NCBI GenBank assembly: GCA_037439425.1
Contig: JBBIWA010000017.1
Coordinates: 24,351 to 88,350 of the forward strand
Direction of reading: 5' to 3'
Source of the DNA: JBBIWA01 sp037439425
GTDB lineage: Bacteria > Acidobacteriota > Blastocatellia > RBC074
DNA length: 64,000 nt
Under the pieces are notes generated by a model, which was not told the origin of the DNA, ran no database searches, and saw nothing but the letters and a program-made list of their open reading frames with translations. Made by a program: the position numbers and the translations under genes. Below, one piece after another: positions 27,340 through 36,472 of this stretch; positions within the stretch are counted from its first letter, which is position 1, and each line of letters opens with the position of its first letter.

Positions 27340-28236
27340 ATGCCAAATCTTCAGGACTACCGGCGGCGCGTGCGCGCCGTCAGAAACATGCGACAGATCA
27401 CCAGGGCCATGAAAATGGTCTCAGCGGCAAAACTGCGGCGCGCGCAGGAACGCGTCGTTGCCGCGCGCCCATACACCATCAAGATGATGCAGATTCTTGG
27501 CGATCTGGCGCGCCGCGCCCCCGATTATAAGCATCCGCTGTTGAGCGTGCGCCAGCGCGAGCCTGAAGAGGAATGGCCGGAACGCCTCCTGCTAGTACTC
27601 ATCACGGCTGACCGCGGGCTCTGCGGGGCTTTCAATACCAATCTGGTGAAAGCGGCACAGGAATTTCTCCGCCACCACTCTGACGAGGAGGTCGAACTGG
27701 TGCTGATTGGGCGTAAAGGGCGTGATTTCTTCCGCCGCCGCCCAGTCAAGATTCGACGCGAACATATAGGTGTGACCGGCGCTGGCCGAGTCAACTTCCT
27801 GGACGCTGTCAAGATCGCTCAAGAAATCATCACTGACTTCACTCATCCAGAGCATCCCTTCGATCGCGTCTATCTGATCTACAATGAATTCAAGTCAGCA
27901 ATTCAGCAACGCGTCGTCACTGAACCAGTATTGCCGATAGGCCAGATCAAACCAGCCACGGCTGAGCCAGGTGAGCTATTGACGGAGTATCTTTATGAGC
28001 AGCCGCCTGACGAGATCTTCGGGATCCTGTTGCCAAAGATGGTCGAGACGCAGATCTACCGCGCGCTGCTTGAATCGGTCGCTTCTGAGCAGGGTGCGCG
28101 GATGGCGGCGATGGATTCAGCCTCGAAGAACGCTGATGAGATGATTGATCGCTTGACGCTGGAGATGAACCGCGTGCGCCAGGCGGCGATCACACGCGAA
28201 ATCATCGAGGTGGTCAGTGGCGCGGAAGCTTTGTGA
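27340..28236 (+). CDS. atpG: F0F1 ATP synthase subunit gamma
   Basis: 298 residues. N-terminal helix MPNLQDYRRRVRAVRNMRQI with TRAMKMVSAAKLRRAQ, the core TADRGLCGAFNTNLVK near residue 90, and the C-terminal signature SEQGARMAAMDSASKNADEM. This is the rotating central shaft of F1. It is the last atp gene in the operon. Compared with the textbook order alpha-gamma-beta-epsilon, beta and epsilon are missing at this place. Confidence 0.96.
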   Translation: MPNLQDYRRRVRAVRNMRQITRAMKMVSAAKLRRAQERVVAARPYTIKMMQILGDLARRAPDYKHPLLSVRQREPEEEWPERLLLVLITADRGLCGAFNTNLVKAAQEFLRHHSDEEVELVLIGRKGRDFFRRRPVKIRREHIGVTGAGRVNFLDAVKIAQEIITDFTHPEHPFDRVYLIYNEFKSAIQQRVVTEPVLPIGQIKPATAEPGELLTEYLYEQPPDEIFGILLPKMVETQIYRALLESVASEQGARMAAMDSASKNADEMIDRLTLEMNRVRQAAITREIIEVVSGAEAL

Positions 28237-28390
28237 CACTCCTCGTGGCTAAGCTTCTGGCCTTGTTACTAACAGCTTGCCGTAGCAAGCTGAGGGTGTG
28301 CCACAAGCATTTTACTTCTTCGTGCGCTCCTCACACCCCAAGCCAGGAAGGCTGCAGCAAGCCTCCCATAATGCCGCCCAGCAACAATCT

Positions 28391-28873
28391 ATGAGTGAAA
28401 GTATCGTGCGATCGCCGACTTTAGCTGGTTCTTTAAGCCGCAGGCTATTTTACTGGTTGCCGCCCTTGCTCTGGATGGGAGTGATCTACTGGTTTTCCAC
28501 CGACAATTTCTCGGCGAACAATACGGGTTGGATCCTGGACCGGCTGATGCGCTTTCTGCTGCCGGGCATCTCTCCACAGCAGCTTCAGTTTCTTCACTAC
28601 GCCCTGCGCAAGACAGGCCATTTCGCGCTCTATGCGGCATTTGCTCTGCTGCTTATGCGCGCCTTTCGGGCTGGCTCGCAGGTGCGCTGGCGCTTCCGTT
28701 GGGCGCTTTATTCGTTCTTCATTGTGAGCGGTTATGCGCTACTTGACGAGCTACATCAATCCTTCACCCGACACCGCACGGCTTCAATTTATGATAGCGC
28801 AATTGACATAGCCGGTGGGCTGACTGCTCTGTTTGTGCTCTGGTGGATCAGGATGCGGAAGAGGAGGGATTAA
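28391..28873 (+). CDS. VanZ-like family membrane protein
   Basis: 160 residues from ATG 28391; an upstream in-frame start at 28298 adds 31 non-conserved residues. Four hydrophobic segments. Family motifs: RKTGHFALYAAFALLLMRAF near residue 70 and DELHQSFTRHRTASIYDSAID near 120. VanZ-like proteins are small membrane proteins, some giving low-level teicoplanin tolerance; most have no known function. It follows atpG by 154 bp and overlaps the convergent gene at 28870 by 4 bp. Confidence 0.8.
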   Translation: MSESIVRSPTLAGSLSRRLFYWLPPLLWMGVIYWFSTDNFSANNTGWILDRLMRFLLPGISPQQLQFLHYALRKTGHFALYAAFALLLMRAFRAGSQVRWRFRWALYSFFIVSGYALLDELHQSFTRHRTASIYDSAIDIAGGLTALFVLWWIRMRKRRD

Positions 28874-29220
28874 ACTTCGCGCTGGACGCAGATTGATTGC
28901 ACTGGTGAGGTGACGATGCACTGGCCGTTGGTGCAGATTTCGATCCGGAGTCCAAGGCCAATCCAGCCGATCTTGAGCATACAGCCCCCAAAAGTAGAAC
29001 CGCTCACAACCGCTTCCACCGGCTCAGCAAAAAAGCGCCCGCCCTGCACCAGCGCGCGTCCACTTTGGGGATCTAGCAGGAAGATCCGATAGTCATTATT
29101 CAGAGTGCGCGCGCAGATGGTATCAAAAGGAGCGAGTTCCCGCAGCGAGACTCCTTCAACCGAACTGCTTAATTCGGTGAACCCATCCAGGGAAAAATAC
29201 TGTGGGATACGGATGCGCAC
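28870..29220 (-). CDS. Conserved-looking small protein of unknown function
   Basis: 116 residues from a GTG at 29220, with AGAGG about 10 nt upstream. I do not recognise a family. The sequence is well-behaved: mixed alpha/beta, hydrophobic patches (MLKIGWIGLGLRIEICTNGQ) and an LDPQSGRALVQGGRFFAEPV stretch. It is convergent with the VanZ-like gene with a 4-bp overlap. An overlapping plus-strand frame is shorter and lacks an SD. Confidence 0.55.
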   Translation of the reverse strand: MRIRIPQYFSLDGFTELSSSVEGVSLRELAPFDTICARTLNNDYRIFLLDPQSGRALVQGGRFFAEPVEAVVSGSTFGGCMLKIGWIGLGLRIEICTNGQCIVTSPVQSICVQREV

Positions 29221-30337
29221 AGCCTTATGACCTCTATCCTCTCAGATTCTCTGTCAAACCACCTGCTTCGTGCCAGGCACGGTTAAGTTGCCGGTCTCAG
29301 TATCAGCCCTCCTTTGACAGCAGGTCAAGTAAAATTTGTTCCTTTCATTCTCCCTGGAGTCTTTACATGTAGTCTTTGACAACGCCCTGAAAGCGATGAA
29401 AAATGCTCTGCGAGCGAGACGCCCCGGCCTGCCCGGGAGCCTGTCGGGCCGTAGCGGTTAGTTGGCCAAGAGTGGTACAGCAAAAGCACGTGGCAAGACA
29501 ACAGAAGTACTACCCGAGTCAACGGCCAACTGAGTGCTTGGCCGGATATTTTCCGCAGGAGTTTGTCGGTTACCCTACAGAGGGCGCGTTTGCTGGAGCC
29601 GAGCACGCCGGAGGCGTGCCTACGTGAGAATCTTCCGCAGGAGTCATGGCTCTCACTTGGGCAACACGGGAGAGACAATGAGAAGCTGGGTACGCACCCT
29701 TGTGAGCTTGTAGCGATAGTCAACCAAGCCACGCTTGGAGAGATGAAACTCTCCGGTCCGGTTGAGGCCTACCCTACAGGGCTTGGGCAGCGCAGGCCCT
29801 GGTAAGGTTGCTTGATCCTCTCGAGACTTTCAGCTTCACTCAAGAGGTCTGTTAGTGGAAAGCTCAGGTTTATCATCCGCACAAATTCTGAGCCAAGCTT
29901 AAAGTAGTTGCGCTCGTGACAAGGCGTCCTACTTTCAATTGCGCCCTCTGCCTACCGACTGGTAGGTGACCTTCTTGATCTTCCTGGTCAGGAGTGCTAT
30001 CTTGGTAGCGAGAAGAGAGCCGGTCTTTCGGCTTCATTTGTGCTTTATCTTACACAGGACTCCCGTCGGGAGTTGTAGAACGTAGGGGCGAAACAGCTTT
30101 TTGCAATCCGTCTTACTCATATTTGCTTTTAGCGCTGGCTCAAGGCTGGCGCCAGACCTACAAGAGACTGTCACTAAGCTGGGCCTCAACTGCCAGAGCG
30201 GCGGTAGAGAGAGATGACAGTCACACCGCAATCTCAAAGGACCCTTTAGCTTTCAGCACCGGCGCGTCTCTTTCCTCACTGCGGCGGGGCTGGAAGTGGT
30301 TTGCCAACCTACTAGTACATTTCCAGGGAGGACGATC
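29221..30337. other. Long gene-free region upstream of the TonB receptor
   Basis: 1.1 kb without a supported gene. It contains repeat copy D (29549-29712) and small perfect hairpins CCTACC-GACT-GGTAGG (29951-29966) and ACTCCC-GTC-GGGAGT (30059-30073). Several frames of 60-135 codons exist on both strands, but none has both an SD and protein-like composition. No riboswitch consensus recognised ahead of the receptor. Confidence 0.5.
29549..29712 (+). repeat. Dispersed palindromic leader element, copy D
   Basis: Two TTCCGCAGGAGT boxes (near 29550 and 29633), a palindrome GCACGCCGGAGGCGTGC (29603-29619), and ACGGGAGAGACA followed by ATG at 29679. The short frame from that ATG reads MRSWVRTLVSL and stops at TAG (29710-29712); it resembles the frames in copies A and B. 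Confidence 0.65.
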
Positions 30338-33300
30338 ATGATTAAGAAGCTCTTCCACACAATCATAGCCCTAACCTTCATTGGGGCTGCTGCTATTTCG
30401 GCTCTGGCTCAAGCCGACGTCTCCACAGCCACAGCTAAGGGGATCGTAGTAGATCCGCAAGGTGCAGCCATCCCAGCTGCCACAGTGACCATCAAGGACC
30501 TGAGCCAGGGTACAACTCGCACTGCGATCAGCGGTCCTGAGGGGGAGTTTCAGATCCCCTTTTTGCGCCCTGGCATTTACGAGATCACAGTCGAAGCGAA
30601 AGGCTTCACACCATATCTGCTGAAGGATATCCAGCTCACAGTCGGGCAGACGGCGAGCTTTGAGATCAAACTTCAGGTAGCTGGGGTACAGACTGAAGTC
30701 GTGGTTACGACTGAAGCGCCGCTGATTGAAATCGAGCGCACACAGCAGGCCAATACGATTGATAATCGCCAGATCGAGAATTTCCCCAACATCAGTCGCA
30801 ACTTTACCGACTACGTCTTCACTTTGCCTGGCGTCTCAAGCTCTAACGCCCCGCGCGCTCAGGCGGCCGGTCGCTTCACCTTTGGTACTTCCGGCTTCTC
30901 GATTGGCGGCAGTAACGGGAGGAACAATCTCATCACCGTAGACGGCGGCGAGAATGAATACGGTTCTGGGCAACTCCGCTTTGGGATCAGCGTCGAGGCG
31001 ATTCAGGAGTTTCAGGTCAACCGCAATTCCTTCTCTGCCGAGTTTGGCTTCACTGCTGGAACCGCCGTCAACGCGGTGACCAAGAGCGGGACGAACGATT
31101 TCCATGGCAGCGCCTATATTTACTACCGCTCCAATAAGACCTCGGCGGCCGATCCCTTCAACTCTTCCCTGCCACCTCAATTCAGAGGGAAGAAGGCTTT
31201 CGAGCAGCAGGTTTATCCCGGCTTTACCTTCGGCGGTCCAATTGTCAAGAATCAGCTGTTTTTCTTCACCAACTATGAGCGTCTCAAATCCGACACGCCG
31301 CGCTTCCGCAGCTACACCAGCAGCGCCTTGCTGCAGCCCAGTGCTGCTCAGGCTGCGCTCCTGGCCGGGTTGGATGCCTCGGCAGATGCCAATATCCGGC
31401 GGATTTCGGCCAATTTGCGCAACGCTCTGACTACCAGCGCGACAAGCAATTCAGTGATCTTCAATCGGCTGCGAGAAAGCGAGGGCGTGTTCAATGCCGT
31501 GGCCAAGCTCAATAACTGGAACACGCGAGTGGATTACACCATCAATGAGCGGAATTCGCTCAGCGGGCGCTTCACATTGACCCGGAACTTCACCGACCAA
31601 CTGGGAGATTCACCTGCCCAGACCAATTCCGCAGCGACTGATCTGGTCTACCGCGACTACACGACTGTAGTGACCTGGACCCATAACTTTTCTTCCAGCC
31701 TGATCAACCTGCTGCGAGTGCAGTTCTCACCGAACAACTCGGCGTTGACCATCCCGCGCGATCCTGCGACCACTTCGTTACTCATTGTCGGCCTGGCCAA
31801 TTTCGGACGCCCCTTTACGACTCCCTTTGACACGCTCCAGGACCGCTATCAGGTTGAGGAGAGTCTGAGCTGGATCCGGGGTGAGCACACCTTCAAGTTC
31901 GGCGCTTCATATCGCCCGGTTCACTACCAGGTGCGGAATGAGCTGTGGTTTTCTGGAGAATGGCAATTCTTCTCCGGCATCTACCCCATCACGCTGGCTG
32001 TTCCAGCAGCTGATCGGCCAGCCTTCTTGGCGGCTGTGGGCACGCCCAGCCCACTAACCAATCTCAACAGTTTGCAAAGCTTCAACCTCAATCTGCCCAC
32101 CTTATACCGGCAGGGATTCAATAATCCAGTCTGGGAGGATACAGCCCATTATCTCGGGGTCTTCTTCCAGGATACGTGGAAGATTCATCCACGCCTGACG
32201 CTGGATCTGGGTGGCCGGATTGACTATGACGGTGAGCCACCACCAGTGCCGAAGAACACCTACTTCTCGCCACGCTTGGGTTTCTCCTGGGACGTAACTG
32301 GCGACAGGAAGACAGTGATTCGCGGTGGCGGCGGGCTGTTTTACTCTCCGATCTACTATCAGATCGCCTACCTGACCAACATTCTCAACGACAGCGGGAA
32401 GTTCATTAACCAGATTGCTCGCTCTGGGACAGGCGCGGTGCAGGTCTACGCCGCTGGCATCGCTTTAGGCAAACTGCCTTTCAAGGCGCTGAGTGAAGCG
32501 GAACTCAATGCAGCCGGGGTGCAGACTGGGCCGAAAGCGCCGGGTCGAGTGGTCTTTGAACTGAACCCGGATTACAAAAACAACTACTCCATTCAGGCCA
32601 ATCTCGGTCTGCAGCGCCAGCTTCTCAGGGACCTGAGTATCGAGCTTGCCTACCAGATGTATCGCGGAATTCACATCCAGCAGCCGGTGCCACTAAACTA
32701 CATTGAGTCAACCCAGCCTAACCCGCGTGGCCCGGCCTTTGGTCCTCTCTACCGCATCTGTCAGGTGGCTGATCGGTGCCCGATTGTGAGCGATCCGACG
32801 ATTACGCAATTCACTAGCTACGAGTCCAGAGGCAACTCGATCTATCACGGCCTGACGGCCTCATTGGTGAAGCGCTTCAGCAACTACTTCTCTTTCCAGG
32901 CCAATTACACCTTCAGCAAGACAATAGACGACGTGACGGACTTCAACTCGGCCTTCTCCCCTCCGTTTCCGTCACGCCTCTATCTGGACCGCGCGCTCTC
33001 GACTTTTGACATCCGGCACAATTTCGTCTTCAGCGGCGTGTTCCAGAGCCCGTTCAAGAATTGGGCGTTGCGCGACATCATGCTCAGCCCGATTGTCTTC
33101 ATCCGCAGCGGGATTCCTTTCACGCTGTTAACAGGGACGGACATCAATGGTGACACCCGTGGGGTCAATGACCGGCTCTTTCACATCGGCCGCAACACCG
33201 GTCTGGGGCCGAATTTCCGGAGCGTTGATCTGCGCTTGACGAAAGCTTTCCGTTTCAGAAGCGACAGCCCGGTGCGGGTTGAATTTGTCGCTGAAGCGCA

Positions 33301-33496
33301 GAATCTGTTCAATCGAGTCAATTTCTCAGCCGTGCGGGACATTATCGGGACTGACCTTTCTGCTCCCGACTACAAAGCCGGGACGGTCAGGCTCAAAGGG
33401 CGCAGGGATCGTAACGCGAGCCGAGGTGAGCCGCTAGGATTCACTTCCGCTTTCGATCCCCGGCGGGTCCAGCTCGCGCTGAAGTTTGTTTTTTAA
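30338..33496 (+). CDS. TonB-dependent receptor with carboxypeptidase-regulatory-like N domain
   Basis: 1052 residues from ATG 30338, 5 nt after GGGAGG. Signal peptide to about residue 23 (FIGAAAISALAQA). Residues ~28-115 form a carboxypeptidase-regulatory-like beta-sandwich (TAKGIVVDPQGAAIPAATVT). A degenerate plug follows (ITVDGGENEYGSGQL, VNAVTKSGTNDFHGSAY), then a large beta-barrel ending in a C-terminal aromatic residue (VQLALKFVF). This is the expanded acidobacterial/bacteroidetal outer-membrane receptor type, presumed to import large or glycan-type substrates, though the ligand is unknown. It stands alone after a 1.1-kb non-coding region. Confidence 0.9.
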   Translation: MIKKLFHTIIALTFIGAAAISALAQADVSTATAKGIVVDPQGAAIPAATVTIKDLSQGTTRTAISGPEGEFQIPFLRPGIYEITVEAKGFTPYLLKDIQLTVGQTASFEIKLQVAGVQTEVVVTTEAPLIEIERTQQANTIDNRQIENFPNISRNFTDYVFTLPGVSSSNAPRAQAAGRFTFGTSGFSIGGSNGRNNLITVDGGENEYGSGQLRFGISVEAIQEFQVNRNSFSAEFGFTAGTAVNAVTKSGTNDFHGSAYIYYRSNKTSAADPFNSSLPPQFRGKKAFEQQVYPGFTFGGPIVKNQLFFFTNYERLKSDTPRFRSYTSSALLQPSAAQAALLAGLDASADANIRRISANLRNALTTSATSNSVIFNRLRESEGVFNAVAKLNNWNTRVDYTINERNSLSGRFTLTRNFTDQLGDSPAQTNSAATDLVYRDYTTVVTWTHNFSSSLINLLRVQFSPNNSALTIPRDPATTSLLIVGLANFGRPFTTPFDTLQDRYQVEESLSWIRGEHTFKFGASYRPVHYQVRNELWFSGEWQFFSGIYPITLAVPAADRPAFLAAVGTPSPLTNLNSLQSFNLNLPTLYRQGFNNPVWEDTAHYLGVFFQDTWKIHPRLTLDLGGRIDYDGEPPPVPKNTYFSPRLGFSWDVTGDRKTVIRGGGGLFYSPIYYQIAYLTNILNDSGKFINQIARSGTGAVQVYAAGIALGKLPFKALSEAELNAAGVQTGPKAPGRVVFELNPDYKNNYSIQANLGLQRQLLRDLSIELAYQMYRGIHIQQPVPLNYIESTQPNPRGPAFGPLYRICQVADRCPIVSDPTITQFTSYESRGNSIYHGLTASLVKRFSNYFSFQANYTFSKTIDDVTDFNSAFSPPFPSRLYLDRALSTFDIRHNFVFSGVFQSPFKNWALRDIMLSPIVFIRSGIPFTLLTGTDINGDTRGVNDRLFHIGRNTGLGPNFRSVDLRLTKAFRFRSDSPVRVEFVAEAQNLFNRVNFSAVRDIIGTDLSAPDYKAGTVRLKGRRDRNASRGEPLGFTSAFDPRRVQLALKFVF

Positions 33497-33643
33497 GCCC
33501 AACAGATTGCCAATTAGCCGAGATCGGCATTACGATCTTGGCGCACAGACCTTCTCGTCTGTGCCCCATTTCTGGGAGGGCCAATGCTGGCCCTCCCAGT
33601 TCATCTTCATCATCTCCTCGCCTCTGAAAGGACGGACGCCGCA

Positions 33644-35419
33644 ATGGTAGCCAGAGAAGTGGGAACAATCAAAGGTGGTAGCTTCCTTTTTGAAGATCGG
33701 GCGCCTGCCGAGGTCTTCACGCGCGAAGACTTGAGCGAAGAGCAGCAGATGTTTGCCCGCGTCGCCGAAGAGTTCATGCGCAAAGAAGTCTTGCCGCGCG
33801 AAGAGCAGATTTACTCAAAAGACTGGTCAGTCACCCGTGAGCTGCTGCGTAAAGCAGGTGAGCTTGATCTGCTGCGCATTGACATCCCTGAAAAGTATGG
33901 TGGGCTGGGGCTGGATAAAGTCAGCTCGGCTTATGTTGCTGAACAGATCGCACTGATGCCTTCCTTTGGCGCAAGCTTCGGCGTGCATACGACTATCGGC
34001 ACGCTTCCGATAGTCTTCTTCGGCACGCCAGAACAACGCGCGAAATATCTTCCTAAACTGGCTACAGGCGAATTGATCGCGGCCTATGCGCTCACTGAAC
34101 CGGGCGCTGGATCGGACGCGCTCGCGGCCAAAACCAAAGCCACGCTTTCGGCCGATGGCCACTACTACAGCCTCAAAGGCCAAAAGATGTGGATCACCAA
34201 CGGCAGCTTCGCCGATATCTTCATCGTCTTTGCCAAAGTGGATGGCGAGAAGTTCACTGCCTTCATCGTTGAACGAGGCCCTGGTGTCGTCAGTGGACAC
34301 GAAGAAAAGAAACTCGGGCTTGATGGCAGCTCCACCACCGCGCTGATGCTCGAAGATTGCCAGGTGCCGAGAGCTAACGTGCTTGGCGAAGTAGGCCGTG
34401 GCCACGTTGTGGCTTTCAACTGCCTCAACCTGGGGCGGCTCAAATTGGGGAGCCGCAACATCGGCGCAGCGAAGCTCGCGCTCAATCACGCGATTGCCTA
34501 TGCTAAAGAACGGCATCAATTCAATCGCCCGATTGCGAGTTTCGGCTTGATCAAACGTAAGCTCGCTGAGATGGCGATCAAATGCTATGCTGGTGATGCC
34601 ATCGTCTGGCGCACGCTCGGCATGATTGATCGGACACTGGAGACCGTAGATCAAGATGATCCGATGCAGGTCTTGAAAGCGATTGAGCAGTACGCGGTCG
34701 AATGCTCGATCATTAAGGTCTGGACGAGCGAAGCGCTCGGATTTGTGGTGGACGAGGTGGTGCAGCTCTACGGTGGCTATGGCTACTCGAAGGATTATCC
34801 GGCCGAGCGCGCTTACCGCGATGCGCGCATCACTCGCATTTACGAAGGCACGAACGAAATCAATCGCACGATCATTACAAACCGGCTGCTCAAAGCGGCG
34901 GCGAAAGGCGAGCTGCCGCTTCAGGCAGCAGCAGAAAAAATCATGGCCGATGTGCTCTATCGCACTGAACCCGGCGCGGGCGAAGCTGAAGGACTCTCTT
35001 ACGTTAAGCAAGAGCTAGCCGATGCTAAGAGGACTGCAATTCTGTGCCTCAACGCCGCTGCGCGCCGATATGGTGAAAAGATCAACGAAGAGCAGGAGCT
35101 GCTCGGTCTGCTTGCGGACATCCTGATGGATGTATATGCGATTGAGAGCACTTGCTTGCGCACCGAAAAGATGATCGCCGGCCGTGGCGAGCAGTCTTGC
35201 CAGGTCCCGATTGAGATCACGCGCACCTACACAAGCGACGCCGGTGATCGGATTGCGTCGCATGCGCGGAATCTGGTCAAGGCGTTGGAAAAAGACGGCG
35301 CCTCAGATTCTCTCTGGATGGCGATCAAGCGACTGGCTCCCCCCTACCCGATCAATACGATTGCCTCTCGCCGTCGCATCGCTGATGCGGTAATTGAAGC
35401 GGGGCGTTATCTGTGGTAA
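33644..35419 (+). CDS. Acyl-CoA dehydrogenase (FadE-like, long form)
   Basis: 591 residues from ATG 33644; the frame opens at 33584 but the first 20 residues are not family-like. FAD-dependent alpha,beta-oxidation of acyl-CoA. Signature 1 is AYALTEPGAGSDALAAKTKA; signature 2 is QLYGGYGYSKDYPAERAYRD followed by IYEGTNEINR, whose Glu is the catalytic base position. About 180 residues follow the canonical domain, as in VLCAD/ACAD9-type enzymes. The gene is not near other beta-oxidation genes in this part; the fused hydroxyacyl-CoA dehydrogenase is 13 kb away. Confidence 0.92.
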   Translation: MVAREVGTIKGGSFLFEDRAPAEVFTREDLSEEQQMFARVAEEFMRKEVLPREEQIYSKDWSVTRELLRKAGELDLLRIDIPEKYGGLGLDKVSSAYVAEQIALMPSFGASFGVHTTIGTLPIVFFGTPEQRAKYLPKLATGELIAAYALTEPGAGSDALAAKTKATLSADGHYYSLKGQKMWITNGSFADIFIVFAKVDGEKFTAFIVERGPGVVSGHEEKKLGLDGSSTTALMLEDCQVPRANVLGEVGRGHVVAFNCLNLGRLKLGSRNIGAAKLALNHAIAYAKERHQFNRPIASFGLIKRKLAEMAIKCYAGDAIVWRTLGMIDRTLETVDQDDPMQVLKAIEQYAVECSIIKVWTSEALGFVVDEVVQLYGGYGYSKDYPAERAYRDARITRIYEGTNEINRTIITNRLLKAAAKGELPLQAAAEKIMADVLYRTEPGAGEAEGLSYVKQELADAKRTAILCLNAAARRYGEKINEEQELLGLLADILMDVYAIESTCLRTEKMIAGRGEQSCQVPIEITRTYTSDAGDRIASHARNLVKALEKDGASDSLWMAIKRLAPPYPINTIASRRRIADAVIEAGRYLW

Positions 35420-35468
35420 GCAGTCGTCTCGGATTGGGAGCCGGATCCTGGTTTGAGGGCTAAGTCTT

Positions 35469-35498
35469 TTGCAGTTGCGCCACGAAAGGCATTACAAT
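35469..35498 (+). promoter_or_regulatory. Candidate sigma70 promoter for the CBS-domain gene
   Basis: TTGCAG (35469-35474), 18-bp spacer, TACAAT (35493-35498, 5 of 6). The CBS gene starts 77 bp downstream. Confidence 0.4.
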
Positions 35499-35574
35499 TT
35501 GTCTGGCCCCACGCTTCCTTGAACGCCCCGATTCAGGGTTCTAACCAAGGCTGCCAGATGGCCAGGAGGTCCTT

Positions 35575-36021
35575 ATGAACAAACTCGGTTCAATCATTCG
35601 TGGGCGCGAAGTTTACACCCTCAATCCGAACTGGACGGTGCTCGAGGCCGCACGTTACATGGCTGAGAGACGTATCGGCGCTGCTGCTGTGCTCGACGGT
35701 GATCGCGTCGTGGGAGTCTTCTCGGAACGCGATCTGATGACGCGCGTAGTGGTGGCAGGTCGTGATGCCAGTCAAACCAGCGTCTCTGAGGTCATGACTC
35801 GTGATATTGTCGTTGGACATCCTGAGCACACTTACGAAGAAGGGATAGCACTGATGCAGAAGGCCAGATGCCGCCATCTGCCCATAGTCCAGGAAGGGCG
35901 CTTGCTCGGCTTCATTTCTCTGCGAGACCTTCTGCAGGGCGAAATCGAGGAGAAAGACGAGGAGATCAAATTCATGAACGCCTATCTTCACTCTGTGCCA
36001 CCAGTGGTCGGCAATTCGTAG
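35575..36021 (+). CDS. CBS-domain-pair protein
   Basis: 148 residues; ATG 35575 follows AGGAGG. Two CBS motifs fill the protein (residues ~8-62 and ~72-130), with typical AVLDGDRVVGVFSERDLMTR and CRHLPIVQEGRLLGFISLRD endings. Stand-alone CBS pairs bind adenosine nucleotides and act as energy-state sensors or partners of enzymes. The C terminus is a short acidic helix. Monocistronic, with its own promoter candidate. Confidence 0.9.
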   Translation: MNKLGSIIRGREVYTLNPNWTVLEAARYMAERRIGAAAVLDGDRVVGVFSERDLMTRVVVAGRDASQTSVSEVMTRDIVVGHPEHTYEEGIALMQKARCRHLPIVQEGRLLGFISLRDLLQGEIEEKDEEIKFMNAYLHSVPPVVGNS

Positions 36022-36306
36022 CTCACTCCGGCGCAGTTAAATTCGCAGCCGCGGCGTAACGTCCAGAAACTCAAACTGGCTTCTGCGGCCTCGTGCTGTG
36101 CCGCGCCGATGCTTGATCTGGAAGGAGAAGACGCTTTACCCATCCACTCTGGGCGCGGTAAGGCTGGAAGCATTGACAAAGGATTAAACAGCCTGGTCGG
36201 GCGGCATGATGAATCTCTTTCCCGACGAGATGCGCTGCGATTCCTAACCCGTACCAGACATTGAGCGATCTCAATCTTGCTTGGTTGATTTAGAATCTTA
36301 ACCGCT

Positions 36307-36336
36307 TTGACATCTTACCGATATGCCGCGTAGAAT
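36307..36336 (+). promoter_or_regulatory. accD: Strong candidate sigma70 promoter for accD
   Basis: TTGACA (36307-36312), 18-bp spacer and TAGAAT (36331-36336, 5 of 6). Transcription would start near 36343, giving a leader of ~130 nt before accD. The rest of the 451-bp gap after the CBS gene (36022-36472) shows no gene or repeat I can support. Confidence 0.6.
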
Positions 36337-36472
36337 GGGCGCGGTTATTCCCCACTTAAGAGCATCGCTAATTGATCGCTTGAATTTTGTAATTCGGCTC
36401 TGGATAGCACTTGTGCAGGACAGTTTAAGCTGATTTCGGTACTCTGCACTGAGCGAACCGACTTAACTGGAT

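Noticed and set aside
28261..28290. Terminator after atpG
   Set aside because: AGCTTGC-CGTA-GCAAGCT forms a 7-bp hairpin but has no T-run, so it does not qualify as an intrinsic terminator.
29325..29732. 135-codon minus-strand frame in the gap before the TonB receptor
   Set aside because: Crosses repeat copy D, no SD and Ser/Arg-rich irregular composition.
30001..30337. Riboswitch or RNA thermometer in the leader of the TonB receptor
   Set aside because: Only short isolated hairpins; no cobalamin, TPP or FMN consensus segments found by eye.
33827..35011. 394-codon frame on the minus strand inside the acyl-CoA dehydrogenase gene
   Set aside because: Antisense shadow of a clearly conserved enzyme; no SD and no recognisable motifs.
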